DNA of 64,000 nucleotides from the NCBI RefSeq assembly GCF_038004425.1, contig NZ_JBBORC010000001.1, forward strand, positions 2,581,001 through 2,645,000, given 5' to 3'. The first letter of the stretch is position 1. Every line of letters begins with the position of its first letter. Shown here one piece after another: positions 55,252-62,784 of this stretch. This stretch comes from Solibacillus sp. FSL W7-1464 (GTDB lineage Bacteria; Bacillota; Bacilli; Bacillales_A; Planococcaceae). The notes under the pieces were generated by a model. That model saw nothing but the letters and a program-made list of their open reading frames with translations, ran no database searches and was not told the DNA's origin. The translations under genes and the position numbers were made by a program.

Positions 55252-56232
55252 CTATTGTAAATGGGCTACAGCCGATCTTTTGCCTGTCAATTCGTCATAA
55301 GCCTGTGCATATTCTTCAGCCAGTTTATCAACAAATTGCTGTGTAGAAGTAATCTCTTTAATTGCACCAATCCCTTGCCCGCTTCCCCAAATATCTTTCC
55401 AGGCTTTTACCGTATTATCATTGAAGTTCATTGCAGATGGATCACTTTCTTTTAGATTATTCGGATCCATCCCCGCATTAACGATAGAACCTTTCAAATA
55501 ATTCCCGTGGATTCCTGTAAATAAATTGCTGTAAACAATATCTTCTGCTGAACTATCAACAATCATCTGTTTATATTCTTGGTGAGCAAAGGCTTCTTCA
55601 GTCGCGATAAACGGTGAGCCAATATAGCCGAAATCAGCTCCCATCGCCTGTGCTGCCAATACCGAATGGCCTCGTGCGATTGATCCTGATAAAGCTAACG
55701 GACCGTCAAACCATTCGCGGATTTCCTGTATAAGCGCAAATGGGCTCTGCTGACCAGCATGGCCTCCTGCACCGGCTGCTACTGCAATGATACCGTCCGC
55801 ACCTTTTTGAATCGCTTTTTTTGCAAAATAATTGTTGATGACATCATGGAAAACGACGCCTCCATAGCTATGTGCTGCCTCAAAAACTTCTTCACGTGCC
55901 CCAAGTGAAGTAATAATAATTGGAACTTTATATTTTACACAAAGCTCCATATCCTGTTCCAGCCGCTCATTTGTTTTATGAACAATCTGGTTAATCGCAA
56001 ATGGCGCTGCCGGCCGATCCGGATTTTTGGCATTATAACTTTCCAGCTCCTCTGTAATTTCTGCTAACCATTCATCCAACTGGCTTGCCGGTCTTGCGTT
56101 TAGCGCAGGCATCGACCCAACAATTCCTGCCTTGCATTGTGCAATGACCAATTTTGGATTGCTGATAATAAACAACGGTGCCCCAATTACTGGAATCCGT
56201 AAGTTTTGTAAAATTTCTGGAACATTCCCCAT
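55252..56232 (-). CDS. Nitronate monooxygenase-like flavoprotein
   Basis: A 326-aa FMN TIM-barrel protein of the nitronate monooxygenase/2-nitropropane dioxygenase family: LRIPVIGAPLFIIS, KAGIVGSMPALNAR, the FMN-binding AAGAGGHAGQ, LSGSIARGHSVLAAQAMGADFGYIGSPF. Family members in catabolic operons often act on unsaturated acyl-CoAs or unknown substrates, so nitronate may not be the substrate. It is the last gene of a sigma-54-type operon, 16 nt after the biotin carrier. AAGGGGG precedes the ATG. Confidence 0.82.
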   Translation of the reverse strand: MGNVPEILQNLRIPVIGAPLFIISNPKLVIAQCKAGIVGSMPALNARPASQLDEWLAEITEELESYNAKNPDRPAAPFAINQIVHKTNERLEQDMELCVKYKVPIIITSLGAREEVFEAAHSYGGVVFHDVINNYFAKKAIQKGADGIIAVAAGAGGHAGQQSPFALIQEIREWFDGPLALSGSIARGHSVLAAQAMGADFGYIGSPFIATEEAFAHQEYKQMIVDSSAEDIVYSNLFTGIHGNYLKGSIVNAGMDPNNLKESDPSAMNFNDNTVKAWKDIWGSGQGIGAIKEITSTQQFVDKLAEEYAQAYDELTGKRSAVAHLQ

Positions 56233-56248
56233 CTAAAATCCCCCTTGT

Positions 56249-56461
56249 TCAATCAATTACAACTAGTACTTCTTCAGCTTCCACAAAGTCGCCTTCCGCT
56301 ACCGCTATACGATTCACTTTACCACTTTTTTCAGCAGAAATCGGTATTTCCATTTTCATCGACTCTAAAATCGCTATTTCCTCACCTGCTTCGACTTGCT
56401 GACCTTCTACTACAAGCAGCTTCCAAAGTGTTCCTGCCATCATTGCTTTTACTTCACTCAT
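56249..56461 (-). CDS. Biotin carboxyl-carrier protein of an acyl-CoA carboxylase
   Basis: A free-standing 70-aa biotinyl domain with the biotinylation lysine K36 in ESMKMEIPI and the usual beta-barrel hairpins ([34 protein letters not shown]). It is similar to small carriers such as YngHB of B. subtilis. It would shuttle carboxybiotin to the carboxyltransferase encoded 13 nt upstream. No biotin carboxylase is in this window, so that subunit must come from elsewhere. Confidence 0.88.
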   Translation of the reverse strand: MSEVKAMMAGTLWKLLVVEGQQVEAGEEIAILESMKMEIPISAEKSGKVNRIAVAEGDFVEAEEVLVVID

Positions 56462-56474
56462 CCTATACTCCCCC

Positions 56475-58037
56475 TTAGCTTAAAATCGTGCCATGCTTTT
56501 TGGCAGGCAACAAATAGTCCTTATTTTCAAATGTTTCATAACGTGCAATCAATTCATCCCTTAACTCGCTTGGAACAATTAAATCATCTACCACTAAATC
56601 ACTTGCAAGTTTTTGGATATCATAGCTGGCACGGTATTCATCTCGTAATTGTTGAACTAGCGCCGCCTTTTCAGCCGCGTCTTCAATGGCAGCAATTTTA
56701 TTGAAGTACACTGCGTTAATGGCTGCTTCCGGTCCCATAATAGCAATTTCAGCAGATGGTAGCGCAATCGTTGTATCCGGATCATATGCAGGGCCTGCCA
56801 TTGCATAAATACCAGCTCCATAGGCCTTACGGACAATCACACACATTTTAGGCACCGTTGCACAAGAACTTGCATAAATAAAATTACGGCCTCTACGCAA
56901 TATCCCCGCATGCTCCATTTGACTGCCTACCATAAACCCTGGTGTGTCACATAAATATAGAAGAGGGATATTGTAGGCATCGCATGTCCATACAAAGTTA
57001 GCACCCTTGTCGGCTGATTCCGGGAAAATGGCTCCCCCTTTAATTTTTGGCTGATTTGCTACAATTCCGATAACCTTGCCATTCATTCGGGCAAACCCTA
57101 CTACAAGCTCTGATGCATATTCTTTTTGCACTTCCAAAAAGCTATCTGCATCGACAAGAGCATCGATTAATTCATGGACATCATATGCTTTATTCGGATC
57201 TTGCGGAATAATTTCATCAATCAGTGCCGGATTGATTTTCGGTAAAACTGCTTCCCGCTCTGGTAACGGGGCATCAAAACTGTCCGGCAGATAGGATAAT
57301 AATTTGCGTACTACTTCTGCCGCCTCTTCTTCACTTTCTACACGAAAATCGATAGAACCACTTTTCGTCGCATGCATTTTTGCCCCGCCCAAAGTTTCGA
57401 CATCGATCTTTTGACCCGTTGCCATCTGTACCATACGCGGAGATGCAATCGCCATGCCTGCCATTTTATCGACCATAATTGTAAAGTCGCAAAATACAGG
57501 CATATAGGCAGTCCCGGCAAAACACGGTCCATACAGCACACCGATTTGAGGAATGCGACCTGACATCACACTGTGATTATAAAATACTCGCCCGCCTGAA
57601 TGTTTTGCTACATGATAACCACCCGCTTCATCAATTCGGCCACCGGAAGAATCGATTAAATACAGAACCGGACGTTTTGCACGAATGGCTGCTTCCTGAA
57701 TACGCAAAATTTTCTCGCCGTGCATATCCCCAATTGATCCAGCTTTAACCGTAAAATCATTGGCAGTAAAAAATACAATCCGTTCATCTATGTGGCCTGT
57801 TCCTACAACAGCACCATCCCCAGGTAGATCCGGTTTCGTCGAACGGGCAAAAATACCCGTTTCATATAGTAGTTTCTGGTTATCGAATATTAATTTCAAA
57901 CGGTCACGAACAAATAATTTCTGAGTATTTTTCAGTTTTTCATGACCACTTTCAGGTCCGCCCTTTTTAATTCGACCGATTTCTTTTTTTATTTTTTCTT
58001 CGCGAGTCAAAGTAGCTTCTTTTATCATTTCATTCAT
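56475..58037 (-). CDS. Acyl-CoA carboxylase carboxyltransferase subunit
   Basis: A 520-aa fused alpha/beta carboxyltransferase of the propionyl-/methylcrotonyl-/geranyl-CoA type: RDRLKLIFD, two crotonase-like domains, the oxyanion region [20 protein letters not shown] (cited at about 130-149), [11 protein letters not shown] and the C-terminal [14 protein letters not shown]. It accepts CO2 from the small biotin carrier onto an acyl-CoA. The acceptor is unknown; the context suggests a branched or isoprenoid enoyl-CoA. GGAGGAG lies 7 nt before the ATG. It leads the operon behind a -24/-12 promoter. Confidence 0.88.
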   Translation of the reverse strand: MNEMIKEATLTREEKIKKEIGRIKKGGPESGHEKLKNTQKLFVRDRLKLIFDNQKLLYETGIFARSTKPDLPGDGAVVGTGHIDERIVFFTANDFTVKAGSIGDMHGEKILRIQEAAIRAKRPVLYLIDSSGGRIDEAGGYHVAKHSGGRVFYNHSVMSGRIPQIGVLYGPCFAGTAYMPVFCDFTIMVDKMAGMAIASPRMVQMATGQKIDVETLGGAKMHATKSGSIDFRVESEEEAAEVVRKLLSYLPDSFDAPLPEREAVLPKINPALIDEIIPQDPNKAYDVHELIDALVDADSFLEVQKEYASELVVGFARMNGKVIGIVANQPKIKGGAIFPESADKGANFVWTCDAYNIPLLYLCDTPGFMVGSQMEHAGILRRGRNFIYASSCATVPKMCVIVRKAYGAGIYAMAGPAYDPDTTIALPSAEIAIMGPEAAINAVYFNKIAAIEDAAEKAALVQQLRDEYRASYDIQKLASDLVVDDLIVPSELRDELIARYETFENKDYLLPAKKHGTILS

Positions 58038-58071
58038 TAAGTATCTCCTCCTCTTCGTTATACAGTTCTAT

Positions 58072-58089
58072 ATGCAATAATTGTGCCAA
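58072..58089 (-). promoter_or_regulatory. Sigma-54 promoter of the carboxylase operon
   Basis: Minus strand TTGGCACAATTATTGCAT matches the -24/-12 consensus TTGGCAC-N5-TTGCA with invariant GG and GC at the right spacing, 35 nt before the start codon. Confidence 0.85.
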
Positions 58090-58092
58090 TAC

Positions 58093-58146
58093 CTGGACGC
58101 AAAATTTAAACTCCAGATCTATGCAAATCTGTAAACAAAACTGGAC
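58093..58146. promoter_or_regulatory. Repeated CTGGA/TCCAG motifs, candidate activator binding sites
   Basis: CTGGA at 58093 and 58141 and TCCAG at 58112 form overlapping inverted pairs upstream of the sigma-54 promoter and within the divergent gap before the activator gene. They are candidate upstream activating sequences for the Fis-type activator, although closer to the promoter than the typical 100 nt. Confidence 0.35.
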
Positions 58147-58293
58147 ACCTGTATTTACGATTTTTACAACTTTTTCTCGAAAAGTTTACTTTTTTATCCT
58201 TAAAATCATGTTTTAACTATATATTAAATACGCTAAAATTGTTATATTTTAACTATGTTACTTTTATAACTGTACAATTTAGGGGTGATTATT

Positions 58294-60381
58294 TTGTTCG
58301 TGAAAGATTATGCAAATACTGATTATATTCAATTGAACGCAGACCAAACCGTCCAGGAAGCAATTGAAGAATTTTTAAAAAAGAAACAAGATATTTGCTG
58401 TGTCATTGAGGATGGCCGCTTGAAGGGACTTGTAACAAAATCACGCATTTATCGTTCAGTACTTGAAGACTCTACATTACAAACTCCTCTAAGAAACATC
58501 ATGAAAGAACAAATCATCACAGTAAATACATCGACTAGCGCTGAAAAAGCAAAGGATATTTTAGTGCAGGGAAATGTTGGACATGCCATTGTACTAACCG
58601 AACAGCAAGAAATTTATGGTGTGTTAACGACTGCAGATCTCATTCAAATGTTTTTAACGGGTTACCAGAACATTACTACCTATATGCATACATTAATCGA
58701 AAATATCCATGATGCTATCATTACTGTCAATACATCGCTGCAAATTACGGGTTTCAACAAATCTACCATTGATATCTATCCTTTTTTACAGAAAAATTTT
58801 ATGAATTCACCTATTATTGCAATTGATGGCACGCTTGAAGAACCATTGCTCGAAGTCATTCAAAAAAATAAGCAGCTTAATCAGATTATTTCCATTAATA
58901 ACCGAAAATTTGTAACAACATTTATACCATTAATCGAACACGAAAAGCTTGTCGGTGCGATGACGATGTTCCGTGATATAACGGAAATTGAAGCCATTTC
59001 CACAGAACTTGCATCGACGAAAAAGCTGGAGAAAATGATTGATACGGCTCTTGAACTCTCATTTGATGCTATTTTAATCGTTAACTGTTCCGGTGAAATC
59101 ATCCGGACAAATTCAGGCTTCCATTCATTATTTAATATTTCGGAAAATTCAGTGAAATTAGAAGACATTGCCCCGGAAATTGCTAAACAAATCCATAAAA
59201 AAGAATCGATTGAACTGCTCAAAATCAACAGCAAAACATGTCTTGTCACATGTAAACAGCTATATGACGGCTCACAAGTATTTGGAACATTGATTACGAT
59301 TATGTCCGAACAGCTAAGCATATGGAAAAACGTACTCGAACATATTGAAGTAGTTGAACAAAATGTACCTATCTTAAAATCAGCTATGGATGATCTGGAA
59401 CAGGTAAATAGTCCGTTTAACAAAATCGTCTCAAAGAGTTTGCAAATGAAACACCTCAAAAAGGAAGCACTAATCGCATCTGACTCCCATTTACCGATAT
59501 TTATATCGGGGGATAACGGTACCGGAAAAAGTATGCTTGCTAAATGTATTCATGAAGCTTCTAACCGAAAAGGCAGTTTCATAACGGTCAATTGTGCAGC
59601 GATCCCACAGGAACTAATAGAAGCAGAATTTTTCGGATATTCGGACGGTGCCTTTACTGGCGCAAAACGTGGCGGTAAACCCGGGAAATTCGAACTTGCG
59701 GACCAAGGCACCCTTTTCTTGGACGAAATTGGTGACATGCCGCTTTCGTTACAGGCTAAACTTTTGCGTGTATTGCAAGAACAGGAGTTTGAAAGACTAG
59801 GAGATACGAAAACAAGGAAAGTGAATGTACGCATTATCACAGCAACGAACAAAAATATTGAAGAACTCGTAGAAAACAAACTTTTCCGTGAAGACTTGTA
59901 CTACCGTATTCATGTGATCCATTTGCATATGCCCTCATTAAAAGAGCGCAGAGATGATATAAGCCTACTAGCAGAAACCTTCCTGCAGCAAATTGTCCAG
60001 AGGGATCAAAAAGAAATTTTAGGTTTTACACCGGAAGCCATGAACTTGTTGACAGCATTTACATGGCCGGGTAATGTGCGGCAACTCGAAAACATCATTG
60101 AACGTTCTAGCCATTTCTGTGATGGCCGTTTTATTCAAATACATCATCTACCAAAGGAATTCCAAACCCAATCCGTTACCGTTCAGGAGTCGCAAGACCT
60201 AAGCCGAAAAGATTTGCACGATGATTTAGAGAAAAAACTATTAATCGAGACATTGCAACAATGCAAAGGGAATAAATCTAAAGCCGCCAAAAAGCTTGGT
60301 ATTAGTCGAACTGCCCTTTACAACAAGCTGAAGCAATTTGAAATAGACGAACAAAAATTACTTTCTCCTTTGATCATCTGA
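58294..60381 (+). CDS. Sigma-54-dependent activator with CBS and PAS sensor domains
   Basis: A 695-aa enhancer-binding protein. An N-terminal pair of CBS motifs (about 1-125, possible adenosyl-ligand sensing) is followed by PAS-like domains (about 130-245 and 250-345), a linker, and an AAA+ domain (about 380-610) with Walker A GDNGTGKS (near 407), the sigma-54 contact loop GAFTGA (near 452) and LFLDEIGDMPLSLQAK. The C-terminal Fis-type helix-turn-helix is KSKAAKKLGISRTALYNKLK. No receiver domain is present, so it senses a ligand directly. I choose the TTG at 58294 (AGGGG 8 nt upstream). It lies between two operons with sigma-54 promoters and should control both. Confidence 0.92.
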   Translation: MFVKDYANTDYIQLNADQTVQEAIEEFLKKKQDICCVIEDGRLKGLVTKSRIYRSVLEDSTLQTPLRNIMKEQIITVNTSTSAEKAKDILVQGNVGHAIVLTEQQEIYGVLTTADLIQMFLTGYQNITTYMHTLIENIHDAIITVNTSLQITGFNKSTIDIYPFLQKNFMNSPIIAIDGTLEEPLLEVIQKNKQLNQIISINNRKFVTTFIPLIEHEKLVGAMTMFRDITEIEAISTELASTKKLEKMIDTALELSFDAILIVNCSGEIIRTNSGFHSLFNISENSVKLEDIAPEIAKQIHKKESIELLKINSKTCLVTCKQLYDGSQVFGTLITIMSEQLSIWKNVLEHIEVVEQNVPILKSAMDDLEQVNSPFNKIVSKSLQMKHLKKEALIASDSHLPIFISGDNGTGKSMLAKCIHEASNRKGSFITVNCAAIPQELIEAEFFGYSDGAFTGAKRGGKPGKFELADQGTLFLDEIGDMPLSLQAKLLRVLQEQEFERLGDTKTRKVNVRIITATNKNIEELVENKLFREDLYYRIHVIHLHMPSLKERRDDISLLAETFLQQIVQRDQKEILGFTPEAMNLLTAFTWPGNVRQLENIIERSSHFCDGRFIQIHHLPKEFQTQSVTVQESQDLSRKDLHDDLEKKLLIETLQQCKGNKSKAAKKLGISRTALYNKLKQFEIDEQKLLSPLII

Positions 60382-60412
60382 ATCGATCGTTCATAGCCTC
60401 GTTCCAATTTTA

Positions 60413-60428
60413 AAATGGATCACCATTT
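60413..60428. promoter_or_regulatory. Inverted repeat upstream of the rightward sigma-54 promoter
   Basis: AAATGGATCACCATTT is a perfect 6-4-6 palindrome 15 nt upstream of the -24 element. It could be a regulator site or the end of the activator transcript. It differs in sequence from the CTGGA motifs on the other side. Confidence 0.35.
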
Positions 60429-60442
60429 GTTTAACGAATTCT

Positions 60443-60460
60443 TTGGCATCATTTTTGCAT
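60443..60460 (+). promoter_or_regulatory. Sigma-54 promoter of the acyl-CoA dehydrogenase operon
   Basis: TTGGCATCATTTTTGCAT matches the -24/-12 consensus with the invariant GG and GC at correct spacing, about 32 nt before the first dehydrogenase gene. Confidence 0.85.
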
Positions 60461-60491
60461 AAAGTTTTTAAAAGGGAGAGGGTGAAGCGAA

Positions 60492-61625
60492 ATGAGTTAT
60501 TTCACAGAGCAACATGAACAGCTGCGTATAGAAGTGCGACATTTTATCGAAAAGGAAATTATACCGAATATTGTTCATTGGGAGCGTGAAGGACAATTTC
60601 CTAAGTCATTGTACAAAAAACTTGGGGACAAAGGTTACCTAGGTTTGCGTTACCCGACACATGTCGGCGGGCAAGGGTTAGATTACTTCAGCGCCGTCGT
60701 TTTTGTAGAAGAATTAGCACGTTGCGGGGCTGGCGGAGTACCTTTGTCAATCGCAGTTCAAACGGATATGGCCACACCGCCGATTGCTGAATTCGGCGAC
60801 GATTATCATATCGAAAACTTTGTACGACCTGCATTACGGGGAGAAAAAGTAGGTGCAATCGGAATTTCAGAACCAAATCATGGTTCCAACGTTGCAGGGA
60901 TTGAAACACGTGCAGTACTTGACGGCGATGAATATATAATAAATGGTTCGAAAATGTTCATTACGAACGGGACGAATGCCGATTTTATAACACTGGTAAC
61001 GAGGACAAATGAACAGAAGGGTCATAAAGGAATTAGCCTCATTATCGTTGAGTTGGATCGTCCAGGCGTTACGGTTACAAAAAAACTGGATAAATTAGGG
61101 ATGCGCTCTTCCGATACTGCTGAAATTGTATTCGAAAATGTGCGTGTTCCGAAAAAAAATCTACTAGGTTCTGAAGGCAAAGGTTTTGCACAAATCATGT
61201 GGGAGCTTCAAGGGGAACGAATGATTGCCGCGCCGCTGGCAATAGGAATGGCGACATTTGTCTACGAACAGACGGTGCAGGCACTTGAACAGCGAACATT
61301 CGTAACAGATAAGCAATACGAGTTGCTGGCCCTTATGTTTACAGAACTGGAATCAGCGAAGTCTATCGCTTATGCTGTTGCCGAGCAATTTAATCAAGGT
61401 AAAGTGCCAAGTCTTGAAATATCGATGGTGAAATTTGCGGCTGGAGGTTCGGTCATTAAAATTGCCGAAATAGCGATGCAAGTATTAGGTGCAGAAAGCC
61501 TGGCTTTTACAAACCCGGTTCAACGGATCTGGCGCGATACACGTGTAAATCGAATTGGTGGCGGTGCAGATGAAATTATGAAAGAAATTATAGCCAAACA
61601 ATTGGGATTAGAGGTGAGTGTATGA
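60492..61625 (+). CDS. Acyl-CoA dehydrogenase, citronellyl-CoA/isovaleryl-CoA-like
   Basis: A 377-aa FAD enzyme that introduces an alpha,beta double bond in an acyl-CoA. FAD/substrate motifs are IGISEPNHGSNVAGIETR, INGSKMFITNG and DKLGMRSSDTAEIVFENVRVP. The C-terminal motif is IGGGADEIM, not YEGT, so the catalytic base is probably E242 in GERMIAA, the position used in isovaleryl-CoA-type enzymes. The GVPLSIAVQTDMATP region recalls AtuD (citronellyl-CoA dehydrogenase) as I remember it. It is first in a sigma-54 operon and overlaps the next gene by 4 nt (ATGA). Confidence 0.88.
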   Translation: MSYFTEQHEQLRIEVRHFIEKEIIPNIVHWEREGQFPKSLYKKLGDKGYLGLRYPTHVGGQGLDYFSAVVFVEELARCGAGGVPLSIAVQTDMATPPIAEFGDDYHIENFVRPALRGEKVGAIGISEPNHGSNVAGIETRAVLDGDEYIINGSKMFITNGTNADFITLVTRTNEQKGHKGISLIIVELDRPGVTVTKKLDKLGMRSSDTAEIVFENVRVPKKNLLGSEGKGFAQIMWELQGERMIAAPLAIGMATFVYEQTVQALEQRTFVTDKQYELLALMFTELESAKSIAYAVAEQFNQGKVPSLEISMVKFAAGGSVIKIAEIAMQVLGAESLAFTNPVQRIWRDTRVNRIGGGADEIMKEIIAKQLGLEVSV

Positions 61626-62659
61626 GTATTTATAAATTGACAGAAGAACATCAACTTTTCCGTGCTTCAATCAAAAAATGGACGGATCAAAAACTCGTAC
61701 CTGTTGTTACTGATATGGAGCATGCCAAAAGAATTGACGAATCTCTCATCGAATCGTTGGACCAGCTTGGTTTTTTGTCAGCTGCATTGCCAGAAGATAA
61801 AGGCGGATTCGATGCAGACGTAATATGGCAGGTTCTATTACTGGAGGAAATTGCAAAAGCAGGGTCTGTCGGCTTTACACAAGTCGTTAAACAACATGCT
61901 GCCCTCGGTATACCGATTGTGCAAAAACACTTCCCGCATATCAATTTTAATGATAGCGAGAAACCTTTCTTTACGTATGTACAAAAAAAAGATGGCGCAA
62001 CACAATCTGTAATAATAAACGGTCAAAAAGCCGATTTTGTGATTGTCCATAATATCGATCAGTACACACTGGAAATGTACTCACGGAATGATCTCGTACT
62101 ACAACAAGCAGATGACTTAGTCGGCTGGCATACTGCCCAGCTCGCGCTTGCTGGTTTGTCCGACAGTGGGATGCCCATTGAAACAATTTATCTGTCAAAA
62201 GAGCAAAGCCTTTACTGGCAGGCGACAAATCATTTATTTGATGCCGCTGTTTTTTATGGGGTTGCAAAAAAAATATGCGCGGAAACGACTAACTACGCAA
62301 AAACGCGTATCCAATTTGACGGGCCTTTAACTCAGTTCCAAGTTGTCCGCCACTCAATCGTGGACCAGGCAATTGCGACAGAAAAATTGTTGCAATTGCT
62401 TTATGTCACTGCTTTTAATGATACAAACCCGGCATATATCAACCAATGTTTTGCACTGCATTTGTATGTACTCAATGAAATTCATCTAATTACTGACCGA
62501 AATGTTCAAATACATGGCGGCAATGGCTTTATGATGGAATATAATGCCCAGCGGTACTGGCGGGATAGCCAAATGTACCGTGTACTTAGTACAGAAACTG
62601 CATACGGCGCAAATGATATCGGTAAAATATTATTGAATACACCAATCTCCACATATTAA
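61622..62659 (+). CDS. Divergent acyl-CoA dehydrogenase paralogue
   Basis: A 345-aa protein of the same superfamily. The N-terminal helices and the FAD motif TRIQFDGPLTQFQVVRHSI and QIHGGNGFMMEYNAQRYWRD are retained, but the middle beta domain is shortened and lacks the EP..GSD substrate motif. The C-terminus LSTETAYGAND has no clear catalytic Glu motif. It may form a heteromer with the preceding dehydrogenase or have altered specificity. Translation is coupled (ATGA overlap). Confidence 0.8.
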   Translation: MSIYKLTEEHQLFRASIKKWTDQKLVPVVTDMEHAKRIDESLIESLDQLGFLSAALPEDKGGFDADVIWQVLLLEEIAKAGSVGFTQVVKQHAALGIPIVQKHFPHINFNDSEKPFFTYVQKKDGATQSVIINGQKADFVIVHNIDQYTLEMYSRNDLVLQQADDLVGWHTAQLALAGLSDSGMPIETIYLSKEQSLYWQATNHLFDAAVFYGVAKKICAETTNYAKTRIQFDGPLTQFQVVRHSIVDQAIATEKLLQLLYVTAFNDTNPAYINQCFALHLYVLNEIHLITDRNVQIHGGNGFMMEYNAQRYWRDSQMYRVLSTETAYGANDIGKILLNTPISTY

Positions 62660-62689
62660 CTCTTTTAATGCCTAATAGCGTTTCCTTCT

Positions 62690-62727
62690 AGAAAAGTCAC
62701 ATTATTCATACAACACGTGACTTTTCT
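62690..62727 (+). terminator. Hairpin after the acyl-CoA dehydrogenase operon
   Basis: AGAAAAGTCAC pairs perfectly with GTGACTTTTCT (11 bp, 16-nt loop). The T-rich tract is interrupted, so termination may be partial and allow read-through into rpoN. Confidence 0.6.
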
Positions 62728-62784
62728 GGAATTTCTGCTATATAAAAATAATGAGCGCCTGTTAAAAGAAAGGATGTATATGGA

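Noticed and set aside
58881-59459. 192-codon open frame antisense to the sigma-54 activator
   Set aside because: Composition mirrors the sense gene, with no SD and no homology; the sense frame has clear domain motifs.
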